Shown here: piece after piece, positions 32,404 to 42,512 of the stretch
Position numbering within the stretch: the first letter of the stretch is position 1
How the letters are laid out: the number at the start of each line of letters is the position of its first letter
NCBI GenBank assembly: GCA_037178625.1
Contig: CM074137.1
Coordinates: 248,001-312,000, forward strand
Direction: 5' to 3'
Length of the DNA stretch: 64,000 nucleotides
Origin: Skeletonema tropicum
Lineage: Eukaryota > Bacillariophyta > Thalassiosirophyceae > Thalassiosirales > Thalassiosiraceae
Position numbers and translations under genes: made by a program
Notes under the pieces: model-generated
Database searches by the model: none
What the model saw: only the letters and a program-made list of their open reading frames with translations
Told to the model about the DNA's origin: nothing

Positions 32404-32697
32404 CTAGCCGATCGAAAGCTCGAAGTGCATGCATAGATGGGGCAAACAGCAGATCGGACAGTCTCCAAGACCGCTACTTTTAGGCTGCTCGCATAAAATT
32501 TCGTCATGTAACTCAGCAGCTCGCTTCTTGCACTCCTGTTTGTGATGCGGCCTATGCCTATGCTTCCGCTGACAATCCACGCCGCAGTATCGAACGAGTT
32601 TGCATGCTGAGCAATCCTTCAATTTGACGTCGTCACCTTCAGCTAGGCCGCAGGACGCACAACATGCCTTGCTCCTCCCTCCTGCCTCTGAATTCAT
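32404..32697 (-). pseudogene. Truncated MYND gene (member 4)
   Basis: The ATG at 32697 opens MNSEAGGRSKACCASCG, then a complete MYND finger (DVKLKDCSACKLVRYCGVDC and the His/Cys end) and the start of the RING-like finger CPICCLP. At about 32438 family similarity ends abruptly and 11 unrelated codons lead to a stop. RING and Sel1 parts are missing. Three family members in a row (29-33 kb, same strand) indicate tandem duplication followed by insertion or deletion. Confidence 0.75.
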
Positions 32698-33316
32698 CAG
32701 CAAATAATATTAGTAAACTGCTGTTATTGAGCAGTGATATCACGAGAGATCTAATAAAATTGTGGTTAGTCGGTACGTACGTGTTTGTCACATTTTGTCA
32801 AAATCCGCTGTGATAACCTAAACTTTTTTCGTTTTCGCAGTCTAAGCGTAGATCAAGTTTCTGTATATGTTCGCGTCATCATCAAAAATATAGGCCTCCA
32901 TACTCTACTGTTCTATTGACTTCAGCTTGCAAGTCGAATCTTAATAACAGGCTGATGGTGACAAGTAAGGTATCGATGAGATCCTAATGGCCAAGAGATG
33001 AAGATTACCACTGCAAGTAAGGTCAAAAGCCTTCTAGTTACTGTGTTATTGAAGGTCGTAGGAAGCCATTTTTCACCATGATCTGGGTCCATTTTTGATG
33101 GTTGATGGCATGTGAGTACCGTATTAACGTAGGAACTAATATTAAATGAAACGGTACTGATATTTTATCGGAAGCCACACTCATTTGACTCGACTGGAAA
33201 ACTTCAAGTTGGAGGAAATTGGAGGAGGTTGCTTAATTGTGTACCACTCAGCACATTTTCTACCCACATAATGACAAACGGCGGACAGATCTGCACAAAG
33301 AGGAGAAACTGACGTT

Positions 33317-33402
33317 TGTGCAGAAAAAAAAATGGAGTCGAAATTCCCACGAGAAAAAAAGTTGAGTGGTACACAAAATAGGTGCTTGCAAATTCATCTC
33401 AA
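33317..33402 (+). repeat. Dispersed repeat, copy 1
   Basis: About 86 bp from tgtgcagaaaaaaaaatgg to ttgcaaattcat matches 54557-54642 with a handful of mismatches. It is not coding and may be part of a small mobile element. Confidence 0.8.
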
Positions 33403-33619
33403 TGGAACAGTAGTGGCTCAGTGGTACGTGGTACGACTTTCGCATAAGTAATGAAATTCTGAATGGGATAAAACCATTTCCTTTGGGATTTTTTGCCCTT
33501 CAAGTTTCAAGGGCAAAATTGCCTCACGCCCTCCCCGCACGCACCAAGTTTTTTTGTTTTAGTAGTTCTGAAGTAGATCCACATCTTGAATGTCAACGTA
33601 TCATCCTCATAATTACAGA

Positions 33620-33955
33620 CCACCATAGTGAAAATCTGAAAGGGATAATACCATTTCCTTTCAGATTTGCATTCGCTACGTTTTAGCAAGCGAGTTAGAG
33701 CCGCTTCATACGAGTCTATTCTCATTCCAAAAAGCAAGCAAGGTATGGCCAACATAGGTCAAAACTGAAATGGATAAAACCATACCCTTTCCAGATTCAT
33801 GACGCTTCAAATTTGCATTCGCTTCCAACAACAAGAGTTCGAGCCGCTTCGGAGCGTTCGTTCTCACACCAACAAGAATAATTGTCCGTCAAGACCCATT
33901 TCGGGGGGGCTACGCTAGCGGACCAGCAGCCGAGCTGGTCAGGTCTACTAATAAC
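33620..33955 (+). repeat. Diverged direct repeat with 3' hairpin, copy 1
   Basis: Aligns with 34187-34485. Shared blocks include gtgaaaatctgaaaggg, tttgcattcgct, agttagagccgcttc, cattccaaaaag and cagacccatttcgg-type sequence. Inside each copy the module (g)gataaaaccat...cagattt/cagattc...ttcgct is itself repeated. The copy ends in the hairpin GACCAGCAGCCGAGCTGGTC (33921-33940). Confidence 0.75.
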
Positions 33956-34186
33956 TATAAAACAATTGTTATCCGCCCACACCGTTTGGTCTCCCCCACC
34001 TTTCAAAAGGAGCTACTGCTGGATCGCTTCGCGTGTAGTATTCTGAGATCAGAAAGACGTAGCTTGGAATTCTCATCCCCATAGATCCCCATCCCCCCGC
34101 ACCCGCACCATTTGGTCTGTGGAAAATGATTACGTCAAGGGGAATTCTCAATTCTCATCAATGCGCGGACCGTTGACACCATGCCT

Positions 34187-34485
34187 GCAATAGTGAAAAT
34201 CTGAAAGGGATAAAAACATTTCCTTTGAGATTTTTTGCCCTTCAGATTTGCATTCGCTATGTTTTAGCAAGCAAGTTAGAGCCGCTTCGTACGAGTCCAT
34301 GGTCTCATTCCAAAAAGTAAGCAAGGTAAGGCCAACATGAATCAAAACTAAAAAGGTTAAAACCATACCCTTTCAGATTCATGACGCTTCAGGTTTGCAT
34401 TCGCTTCCAATCGGAGCTTCGTTCTCATCAGACCCATTTCGGAGGGGCTAGCGGACCAGCAACCCGAGCTGGTCCGGTCTAGTAT
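34187..34485 (+). repeat. Diverged direct repeat with 3' hairpin, copy 2
   Basis: Partner of 33620-33955. It ends in CGGACCAGC-aacccga-GCTGGTCCG (34452-34476), followed by GTCTAGT. Confidence 0.75.
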
Positions 34486-35043
34486 CTCCTTATTGAACGA
34501 TGATGTCACGAGAGATTATCGGTCTCTCGATAGATTCTGCCGATGCGTTGCAGAAAAAAAGAAAAAAATACCCCGGTATATACTCTTGATCATTTCAACG
34601 GACAGAATCTTTACCCACAGAATTGAAATCTAATAAGCGACTTCCCAATTGAATTATTTTCAAACATTCATTTAGGGTTCCCACTTACATTAAGATAGAA
34701 CTGTAAAAAATTCTGAAGTAGGAGAAACAAGAAACAACGGGAACCGGCTACTTTGACACTCCATGTACTCAAAATCTTTGTGGGTTACTTGCTTGCTTGT
34801 TTGATGGGGAATTTGGAATTTCGATGGATGCCGAACTGAAAATAGGCGGAGGCGCATTAAAGTTTAAAGGGAGAAGTCTGGGAATTGAGATTGCTCAACA
34901 AGTCCCATCTGTTTCTGTTGGCGTGTAGCTGCTCTCTTGTTAGATCATACCCAAATCACTTGGATTATAGGCTTACTCAGCTCATACCGCATTCACTGAT
35001 AACTCACAACTTCACATCTAAAAATACAAAACAGAACTTAAAC

Positions 35044-35728
35044 ATGGCGTCAGAATTGATCGTAGACTTCCCCCTCAGACGCAACCATATGCATGTGTGA
35101 TTTGCCAAAACAGCGCAGCTTTACATTGTTCATAGGCACGAGGACAAGAACGAGCTGTGGTACACCGATGCAGAATACAACTCAATGAAACGAAACATCA
35201 AGCAAGACGTCCTCCAAGCTCGTGCAAGTGATTGGACAACAGAAGAAGATAGAGGCTCGTGGATTGGTATTGCTCATCTACTCACACCTGCCTTTGCGCT
35301 CGAGGTGCAGGCTTGCAGACGTCGATGCGTACGTGCAGTTCTCGCAGAGCAGGCGAGACCAGGAGGTGAATGCATTGCAGAGGATGCATGCTAATTTTGA
35401 TTATAGTGGGAATGGAGGGGTGAGGGGATATGAACAGGAGGCAGCACAGAATACTAATCGACCATTGGGATTACCGGCGTTGCGTAGTTTTATGGATAGA
35501 ATGAGGAATCCTTTGGATGCAGTGAAGAAGGAACGTGATGCGGGTCATCCTGTTGCTGTACAAGGTGGTGGTTTTGATGAGAAAAGTAATGATGAATTGG
35601 CAATGGCATCTCCCCTATCCATGAGGGAGAGTGAGGGTGGATCCTCCTTTGATGAACCAGATGATAACAATAATTTCAACAAGAGGGGGGAAGCCACTTC
35701 CAATGCTACAATAGAACGATTCACGTAA
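35044..35728 (+). pseudogene. Diatom family gene with internal TGA and 1-bp insertion
   Basis: MASELIVDFPLRRNHMHV is followed by an in-frame TGA (35098-35100), then FAKTAQLYIVHRHEDKNELW, YTDAEYNSMKRN, WIGIAHLLTPAFALEVQACR and VRAVLAEQ. The relatives I recall have Ser at the stop position (VSFAKTA...), so TGA replaces a TCA/TCG-type codon. Near 35350 one extra base shifts the frame. After it RDQEVNALQRMH continues to the Ser/Asp-rich end at 35728. I know the family only as a large diatom group of unknown function with the IGIEHLLTP signature. Confidence 0.75.
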
Positions 35729-35753
35729 ACTGGAGCTCAACCTGAAGAACAGA

Positions 35754-36578
35754 GTGGGCAACACACCAACGTCACAGCCACGGCGGTGGCAGAGTAGAAT
35801 CTTCCTCTCTAGTGACAGCCAAGAAGATGACAATAATGAAGAAACATCAACCAATGATGGTGATGACGGCGCCATCGACATCAACTCTGACGATCGTCTT
35901 CGTCGCATACGCCTGCCACGCGCCACAGGCATCGAATGGGGAACTGATCTCTCCTTTTCATTTGTGTATGTGCGTGATTTGGAACCCTCTGGTGCTGCCG
36001 CTCTTTCCGGAGAGGTGGAAGTTGGAGATCAAATATGTGAATTGCGACCGGTGATAGAAGACGGGGATGATGGCGAGGTTGTGAGTTTGACTGGTGCTCC
36101 TTTCGATGAAGTGATGCAGTCGTTTGCATCTTTGGGTAGGACGGTGAAAGACGTTGATTTGGTCTTCTTTCGTGGGACTAAAGATGAGTTGAAGGCAGCT
36201 TGTAAGGGTGGTTCATTATCTGATCAGGATGAGAAGATTATGGTAACTGTTATCCAAAACAAGGGATCCAAAGAAGAGGAAATACGCTACATTGAAGCCA
36301 AAGCAGGATGCAACGTCCGTCAACTCTTGACCGACAATGGAATCAATGTATATCAAAGTGTAACCAGGTGGACAAACTGCAAGGGGAAACAGCTTTGTGG
36401 AACGTGCATCGTTAATATAGTAGATGGGGCAGGAAGTACTAATCGGAAAAGCTTAGATGAAGCAAGCACATTGAGGGAAAATCCAGAGAGTTATCGACTA
36501 TCATGCGTTTCGTTTGCATATGGGGACATTACGGTGGAAACATTTCCTCCAATCAAAGCTGCTCAATGGACGCGGTGA
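35754..36578 (+). CDS. PDZ plus [2Fe-2S] ferredoxin-like protein (5' exon missing)
   Basis: At least 274 codons. An acidic N-terminal region precedes a PDZ-like domain (about 60-140: VRDLEPSGAAALSGEVEVGD). A ferredoxin-like beta-grasp (about 160-265) follows with Cys209, Cys215, Cys218 and Cys251 (CKGKQLCGTC, then LSC), a C-x5-C-x2-C-x32-C arrangement that could hold a [2Fe-2S] cluster. The open frame begins just after a TAG at about 35714 and has no ATG before residue 121, so the true start must be in an upstream exon not identified. SRIFLSSDS would fit a plastid transit region. Electron transfer in the plastid is inferred. Confidence 0.75.
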   Translation: MGNTPTSQPRRWQSRIFLSSDSQEDDNNEETSTNDGDDGAIDINSDDRLRRIRLPRATGIEWGTDLSFSFVYVRDLEPSGAAALSGEVEVGDQICELRPVIEDGDDGEVVSLTGAPFDEVMQSFASLGRTVKDVDLVFFRGTKDELKAACKGGSLSDQDEKIMVTVIQNKGSKEEEIRYIEAKAGCNVRQLLTDNGINVYQSVTRWTNCKGKQLCGTCIVNIVDGAGSTNRKSLDEASTLRENPESYRLSCVSFAYGDITVETFPPIKAAQWTR

Positions 36579-36988
36579 GAATGGAATGGCGATGATGATC
36601 TGATTCGGCTACAAGAAGAAGTATCGAGTGCATCTTTGATAACTTCAAATAATACACCCCTACCTGGCAGAGCTTATTTGGAAGAAAAGAACATCTTCTT
36701 TGTATAATGTCAGATAGATTACATCCTTTACGAAGTATACTTCAATCAATTGTACACTCCTCCTCATTTAGTTCGTTGGATGGAACATGATCATAACGAA
36801 CCATCTACCTCTCTCTAGGTATTGTATGTTCAAGTGGATAAAGTTTTAGTGTCAAAATGACCTGGCAATAAAGGACCTGTTTACGGGTGCTGTGGCGGAC
36901 TCCAAGAGGCCCGTGTACCCTAGGTACGTACGTATATACATACTTCTCTACCTCGAGATGTATGTCACGTCATGCTGCACGCATGGCA
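36579..36988. other. 3' flank, no gene
   Basis: AT-rich 3' flank of the PDZ-ferredoxin gene, with a short gtacgtacgtatata run near 36925. Nothing else seen. Confidence 0.4.
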
Positions 36989-38741
36989 CGACGGTTCACG
37001 GCGACGGTTAGCGTCTCTGGAGACTTTTCGAGAAAGTCTCATTTTGTGACACTTCAACTATGACGAAATTGCTGATTACGTGTCTTTATATGTGTGATAC
37101 TATTGTAATGTGACAAAAATGAAGAAAAATGACGAGACGTTAAGGTCGAACACAAGTAATTGTTTGTATTATTCCTACCGTACAATCGCTGTTTTGGCCG
37201 TAGATAGAGGATTCGATTCCTTCGTACAGAGGGCTTCGCCAACCGGCACCACTCAAAATCCAAACTCCAAATCTCATATTTTACACCCTCACCATGATGT
37301 CCTCCACTCCTATGGCCACAGTTATGCAAAAATACTAAATACACTTATGATACTCGGATTATTCGATTGTATACATCTTCATATAAGCGTCACCGACGGT
37401 AATACTCAGTTGATTTCCCGAAAATTAATAAATTAACGTCGCCATCAACGGCATAAAATCCACAACTTTTACCTTCCGACACCCCTCCCACGGGCATTTC
37501 CGTGGTGATATACAACGAAAGAGAGGAATTCCTCGCATACAATCAATAAATATTACATGGTTGGCGTCTTTGAATACTTGGGGCGTTTTTAAACGTCAAC
37601 TAGTACGTGATCAAGCACATTTTATCAGAGAGAGACAATCTATTTTCCTTCCCAGAGTGTATACAATAATCAACTTTGTAAAGAGCCAATAACAGCTGAT
37701 GGGTGGTTAACAGTGGTAGTTTAATATCAGATACACTATGTTATTAATAATTGTTGGAATTTATTTAAATTATAATACATGTAATACTTGATAAATATGA
37801 TGTTCCCCACAATATTCACTATTAATATTACTCCCATGGATGTATACTATCATAATAATGATGTATTGATGTTTCTTTGATCGATATCTACGCCGTTTGC
37901 ATTAATTGTCAGTTGATTGTTGTGTTCGACGGAAACGAATTATTAATTATATTTTTTGTACCGTGTAGGCGACGTCATATGGCCTTTCCTTCTGCTCCAG
38001 AGTGCCCAGTCGTCGTCTACAATCATATTGGAGTCGAGGGAGCGGGTTGGTTGCCATCGGAAATGGTTTATTGCCCTTCCTTACTGCACAGTAGCGTTGA
38101 TGTAAAAAATATGTATATAATATGTTGACACCAAGTAGCCGACGTTCAGGACGATGTAATCGGGCGAAGAAGCGGCTACCAAGACACTGACGCCTCCCTA
38201 TGGATATATAGTATCGATTGTTGCGCCGTGGTGGCATCGTAAATGGTGGCAACGATGATTACCCAAGGCATTAGTCGACGACATCAGTTGCATCGACCGA
38301 TTTCCGTTACGTCATGGGCATGGCTATTTTCTCCTAAGATATGTCGAGTCGTATTGGACTTTTTCGAAGGGGATCTACAAATTGGCTTCTCCGCACAATA
38401 TATCAAAAGTCCAATACGGTAGAGTGTCGTTTTTGTGATACTACGCAGTCCACAATGGCATCATGGTGGTTGTGTCTTTGGCCGTCTGTGGTTGGTGAAT
38501 GGTGAAAGAAAGTGTGAAAAAGCAAACGGTCACTTTTCCTGCCCGTGGACAAAAAGGTTGATGCGTGACTTGATTTGGCCAATTTGAGTTCGTAAGAGTG
38601 GTGCCGGTTGGCGAAGGCTTTTTTAACGAAGGAATCAAACCCTCTAGCTACTGCCAAAACAGCGATTGTACAGTAGGAATAATACAAACAATTACTTGTG
38701 TTCGACCTTAACCGTCAAATTACGCGAGGCGTGAACCGTCG
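36989..38741. mobile_element. 1.75-kb inverted-repeat element
   Basis: Both ends carry CGACGGTTCACG in inverted orientation (36989-37000; complement 38730-38741). A longer inverted repeat of about 120 bp, with a few mismatches, lies inside: 37136-37254 against 38596-38716 (gttaaggtcgaacacaag, ttgtttgtattattccta, cgctgttttggc, cgccaaccggcaccact). The left end has about 130 bp between the two repeat parts that the right end lacks. The interior is AT-rich with no transposase. I saw no clear target duplication. Confidence 0.7.
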
Positions 38742-38742
38742 A

Positions 38743-39720
38743 GATGGGCGAGCGGCAGTAAAATTCAAAATTGGCCCCTACCTCCGTCGTCCGGAATTAT
38801 CCATTAGTGTGAATGGGGAAGAAATGTTAAAGGGTGAATTGGGATTTCCAGTGTTAGATGGGGTGATTGATGATGGTGAACCGGCGGTACGTAATACATT
38901 GTTTAGTAAGCGATCGTCGGATCGTTCTTCGAGTGAGAATAAGAAGGATACGTCGGACCATCATGTGGATGAACGGATGTTGTTGCAACGTCATGGTATT
39001 TTGGCAGAGTGTTCCCTTCTGGATGGGGTGTTTGACAATGGTGTTCAGGTTGCTGCTGCTGCTGATAACGAAGCAGTACTATCGTGCAAAATGTCAGTTC
39101 ACTCTCTGGCATTACTGTCCACCCCTCCCGTCCCAAATGCAGTGTTGGCCATCGTTGCGGAACGAGGACCAGTGGGAGATATGGCACCGGGTAGTGGACT
39201 GTCGTTTTTCTTGGCACCTGTTCCTCCCAATCCGCAGAATAGAGAAGCGATTGTTGCTATGACGGCTGGTCATGGTTATTATGGAAGTGGTGGTGGAGGT
39301 GATAGTGCTGTGGGTGGTGGACGTGGTACTGATGGCCTCATGGGCAATTCGGGAGGGTTTCATGGCGATGTGGCTAATCCTCGATCATTGGGATTGCCTG
39401 TCTCAGTGGGCATAACACATGGAGTGCACGCATTGAAAGGTTCGAACCGTGGCTCTACGAATGGAAATTCACATGATGAACTAGATCCCTCGCGAGGAGA
39501 TGCATCGTTTGAAACGTGGATCGGGGGTGGCGAAGAATACGCCGCGCACATTGGGCTGCAAGGGCTGTTGGCTACACCGACGTACACTTTTCATTCTGGA
39601 GATACCATGACGCTAGGAGGCGCTTCGCTGTCATCACCGAGTTCAAATGGTTCTAGAAAGAGGATAGTTTGCCCTCCATATTGCCGTCGACTTGGAGGTC
39701 AGATTCACATCGACGAGTGA
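38743..39720 (+). CDS. Unrecognised protein, probably 5'-truncated by the element
   Basis: The frame is open through the element end and carries protein-like sequence from just after it: KFKIGPYLRRPELSISVNGE, LGFPVLDGVIDDGEP, NAVLAIVAERGPVGDMAPG, LSFFLAPVPPNPQ, a Gly-rich tract and ASFETWIGGGEEYAAHIGLQ. The first in-frame ATG after the element is at residue 43 of this frame (MLKGELG), inside conserved-looking sequence, so the original start was probably lost or lies across the element. The last 78 bp overlap the opposite gene. Function unknown. Confidence 0.5.
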   Translation, partial: DGRAAVKFKIGPYLRRPELSISVNGEEMLKGELGFPVLDGVIDDGEPAVRNTLFSKRSSDRSSSENKKDTSDHHVDERMLLQRHGILAECSLLDGVFDNGVQVAAAADNEAVLSCKMSVHSLALLSTPPVPNAVLAIVAERGPVGDMAPGSGLSFFLAPVPPNPQNREAIVAMTAGHGYYGSGGGGDSAVGGGRGTDGLMGNSGGFHGDVANPRSLGLPVSVGITHGVHALKGSNRGSTNGNSHDELDPSRGDASFETWIGGGEEYAAHIGLQGLLATPTYTFHSGDTMTLGGASLSSPSSNGSRKRIVCPPYCRRLGGQIHIDE

Positions 39721-40959
39721 TACCAAACTTTCCATTCCAAGCATATTTGAGTCTGATTGAGGACTCGAGAGCAACTCAGATGTCATGTTAATAATATCTT
39801 CCTCATCTTGTTCCGTTTTGAGATCGTGTTCAAGGATCACATCATCATTGCAAGCAAAGCTCATTTGTGATACTGGAAGTCGGAGGTACATGGACTTATT
39901 GTTGTATTCGTTACAATCCAAGGTAACCTCCTTTCCCTCTGCAGCATCGAGAATGGCACGACAATCGTACATAAAGGAAAGATAATCCCCACTCACACGT
40001 TGAAGTTCCACAAGTACTCCTCCCTCGACATTATCACCAGGGACCGCATAAAGCCGAACGTAAAACTTGACAAAATCAAGTGTGCGACATTTGGCCGCAC
40101 TCTTACAATACTTGGCCTTGATACTGCGCGCTTGTAGCGTCATCGCAATTCGTCCCGAGATGACATCCGCAGATGTGTGTTGCACAAGACGTGACGTACA
40201 CTTTTGCGGTGGGGGGAGAGCACAAGGTGTTGTTGGTGAGGGGGAGGGACGTGTTTTTAAAGAAGAATGTGGTACATTCCATTTGGACTTTTTGGTCGCA
40301 CCAACAACTTGGGGATCAGAGAATGATTTCTTGGATAGCATGGGCTTCCTTGTGCTTGTGCTCAAGAGATGAGGCGCTTGTTTCTCCGTGCTGATGGGCA
40401 CTGACCCCGTCGGCTTGAGCGGCGCAAAAGCGGTCGGCCTCCCAGGATCAACTCGCTTGAGGGGCGGATTGTGGAGGAGGGCCCGATGTGGGGATGCGGC
40501 TGGGTTAATTGCCATAGACCTGAGAGGCGGATGGTTGATGGATGATAGGTTAGGTATTTAATGAAAGACATACATGCCGTCAAAAGTTTGTGACCAGATA
40601 AGTTTTCAGCCTAATCGAGCGAAGGTTGCTGCCTCACTGATGATGAGGGATAATCTCAATCCCGGAATTGCGTGTCGTCATAATATGTCGCGGAGCACAT
40701 GCAACAATAATATTACCGCATGGTAGGTTCAACGCCACCGCTTCACCTCCCTCCATCACCATATCATCAACGCGAACACCAGCATTACTTACCTCATCGC
40801 AGGTTGTTGTTCCGCATAAGACGACGATAAACCAGAGGGCGCCATGCTCCTCCTTCCTCCGCCCCTCGCCAAAGATGACGACGAGGAGGGATGTTGTTCA
40901 TCTGATTGAATTTTCGTATCATTATTTCTTCGTGTGTTTTTTTGTTGACGGTCGCTCAT
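39643..40959 (-). CDS. Two-exon diatom protein of unknown function
   Basis: The ATG at 40959 (MSDRQQKNTRRNND) opens exon 1 (40959-40793). A 273-bp intron (GTAAGT donor, ctctcag acceptor, phase 2) leads to exon 2 (40519-39643), for 347 residues. The first 150 residues are Ser/Pro/basic and look disordered. The C-terminal part has KCRTLDFVKFYVRLYAVPGD, VELQRVSGDYLSFMYDCRAI and an ending SNMLGMESLVSLVDV. A short domain of the type VxxQR.SG.S..F...CRAIL recurs in many diatom proteins I recall, sometimes likened to KA1-type domains. It diverges from the 41111 gene over 151 bp. Confidence 0.7.
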
Positions 40960-41110
40960 ATTTGCATATATGAGCAGGGTGGTGGTTTCGGATTATCTCG
41001 CTCCTCCATGCATCCTCTCCTCTCTCCGACAAACCACAAACCACCCACGCACGCACTTGTTGTACCGCCGCACGTTAGAATACTCCAATCAATCTGAAGA
41101 CGATAATATA

Positions 41111-41761
41111 ATGTTCGGATCACCAATGATGTTCACAGATGGCTCGTTCGAGTTCGACCTAAAGAAGTTGACACAGGCTGATTTCGACGAGTATCGTCGT
41201 CGTTTGTATGCAAATAGCCCCACTCCAATGGATGCCATGAGATTCGCGCAACTACAGACAGCCATCGGCAAAAGCATGGGTGACGGCGACAACAAGAAGT
41301 ATCATAGTGCTATTAGGGTGACCAAGGGGAAAGATCCGGGAGATAAAGCAAAGGCAATGGAGACAATCCGCAAAATTGAACAAAAGGCGTTGGGACGTAC
41401 ACAGGAGGAGAAGGAGCGCATTGAGAGCAGGCATGAACGTAGGAGTGCAAAGTTACCTCGGGGCGAGAAGCGTGTGAAAGTCGATGGAAAGAAGGGCAAT
41501 ATTTTTTCATTGCATAATCCGGGAAAGAAAGAAACTACAGGAGTGTCAGTCCACTTTGACGATGGATCGGAGGGTAATTATACTCTAGTGGAGGTAGTCA
41601 TTCTTTGTGAAGTCTGTGACGAGAAGCAAGGGAGGAAGTGTACCAAGTGCCAGGCAGCTTACTATTGTGGCAAAGAGTGCCAACGCAAGGCATGGAAGAC
41701 ACATAAAAAGGTCTGTGGCACTGGAGCCCCAAGCGAGTGGACTTTTACTACTCACACATGA
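41111..41761 (+). CDS. MYND zinc-finger protein
   Basis: 216 residues from the ATG at 41111. A basic, charged helical middle (KAMETIRKIEQKALGRTQEE, RHERRSAKLPRGEKRVKV) precedes a C-terminal MYND finger: CEVCDEKQGRKCTKCQAAYY, then CGKECQRKAWKTHKKVC (about residues 168-203), with the complete C4-C2HC-type ligand set. MYND binds proline-rich partners. Unlike the MYND genes at 18-33 kb this one is intact and has no Sel1 repeats. Confidence 0.8.
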   Translation: MFGSPMMFTDGSFEFDLKKLTQADFDEYRRRLYANSPTPMDAMRFAQLQTAIGKSMGDGDNKKYHSAIRVTKGKDPGDKAKAMETIRKIEQKALGRTQEEKERIESRHERRSAKLPRGEKRVKVDGKKGNIFSLHNPGKKETTGVSVHFDDGSEGNYTLVEVVILCEVCDEKQGRKCTKCQAAYYCGKECQRKAWKTHKKVCGTGAPSEWTFTTHT

Positions 41762-42050
41762 GAGAAACTTTATTCTCTTCAGTGTTCCATCACGACAAAG
41801 GGAGGGAGAAGAAAGAAGACAAAAAACAGCAGCTTCAGCACTTTCTGGTTCTGGACTTCGCCTGGCGGAGAGAACCAACTTTACGTCATGGACTTCATAA
41901 GAATATACTTAGCATGTAGATCGTATTTTATCACTCTCAACAAGATCTTGGAGACCTCACTTCAGTACACACTCGTAGTATCCGTCAGTCAGTGTCAAGA
42001 CACATGAGTTGATACTGATAGCTGGTTGAACAATTAAAATATCTGCTCCA
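41762..42050. other. 3' flank and SINE target site
   Basis: 3' flank of the MYND gene. 42037-42050 is the left target-site duplication of the SINE. Confidence 0.5.
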
Positions 42051-42323
42051 GAGGTGGTGTGGTGTAGTGGTAGCACCGCCTCTCTTGTGGTGCGGGGTCT
42101 TGGGTTCGAGTCCCTCCCCGTGCCAATAATCCTGGCTGTCTGAGGTGTCGCAGCTTGGGGTGCGATCTGGGAAATAGATTTACAAGACACTTCGTATCTT
42201 GTGACACTTTGTATCTTGTATCAAATGTTCGTTATCCACCATTAGTTAACCATAGATAATGTCGCCCCTTGCGGGCCCACCAGACGTACTTTAAAATTTC
42301 TGATAACTTTTTTTTTTTTTTTT
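42051..42323 (+). mobile_element. tRNA-derived SINE, 273 bp, oligo-T tail
   Basis: The 14-bp direct repeat AAATATCTGCTCCA flanks it exactly (42037-42050 and 42324-42337). The head carries RNA polymerase III boxes A (TGGTGTAGTGG, 42060-42070) and B (GGTTCGAGTCC, 42103-42113), 32 bp apart as in a normal tRNA. The D-arm pairs, but anticodon, T and acceptor stems do not fold well, so it is tRNA-derived and not a working tRNA. An unrelated body of about 180 bp follows and ends in 16 T (42308-42323). No protein is encoded, and mobilisation would need a LINE supplied elsewhere. Confidence 0.88.
42060..42113 (+). promoter_or_regulatory. Internal Pol III promoter of the SINE (A and B boxes)
   Basis: Box A at 42060-42070 and box B at 42103-42113 both match the eukaryotic consensus (TRGYNNARNGG and GGTTCGANTCC). 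Confidence 0.8.
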
Positions 42324-42512
42324 AAATATCTGCTCCATTTATGTTCAGTTATTTATCAAAATCAATTCAAACAATACCTACAATTCAATCAGCGGTCTAC
42401 AATTCATCAGCGTTTACACAAAGTCAAATCAAACTGCAAGAGAAAAAGATCCCCCTCACAATTTGTCACAATCACAAAGCCATAGCCAGCCTACGCCCAC
42501 AGTTGTCCATGA

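Larger units (their letters stand above)
32704..34884. other. Repeat-rich intergenic region
   Basis: No gene is supported. It contains the dispersed repeat at 33317-33402 and the diverged direct repeats at 33620-33955 and 34187-34485. Near 34670 a segment (ttcatttagggttcccac) is shared with 27689-27712 upstream of the 27780 gene. Confidence 0.5.

Noticed and set aside
38698..38742. GTG-started N-terminus of the 38743 gene
   Set aside because: These codons fall inside the inverted-repeat end of the mobile element, so they are not original coding sequence.
40634..40900. Minus-strand frame with ALNLPCGNIIVACAPRHIM
   Set aside because: It is open and protein-like, but the alternative two-exon model with matching splice sites and phase places most of it in the intron of the 39643-40959 gene. 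No ATG fits.
42053..42123. Functional tRNA gene
   Set aside because: A and B boxes and D-arm are good, but the acceptor and T stems do not pair and the sequence sits inside a unit with target duplications. Called a SINE head instead.
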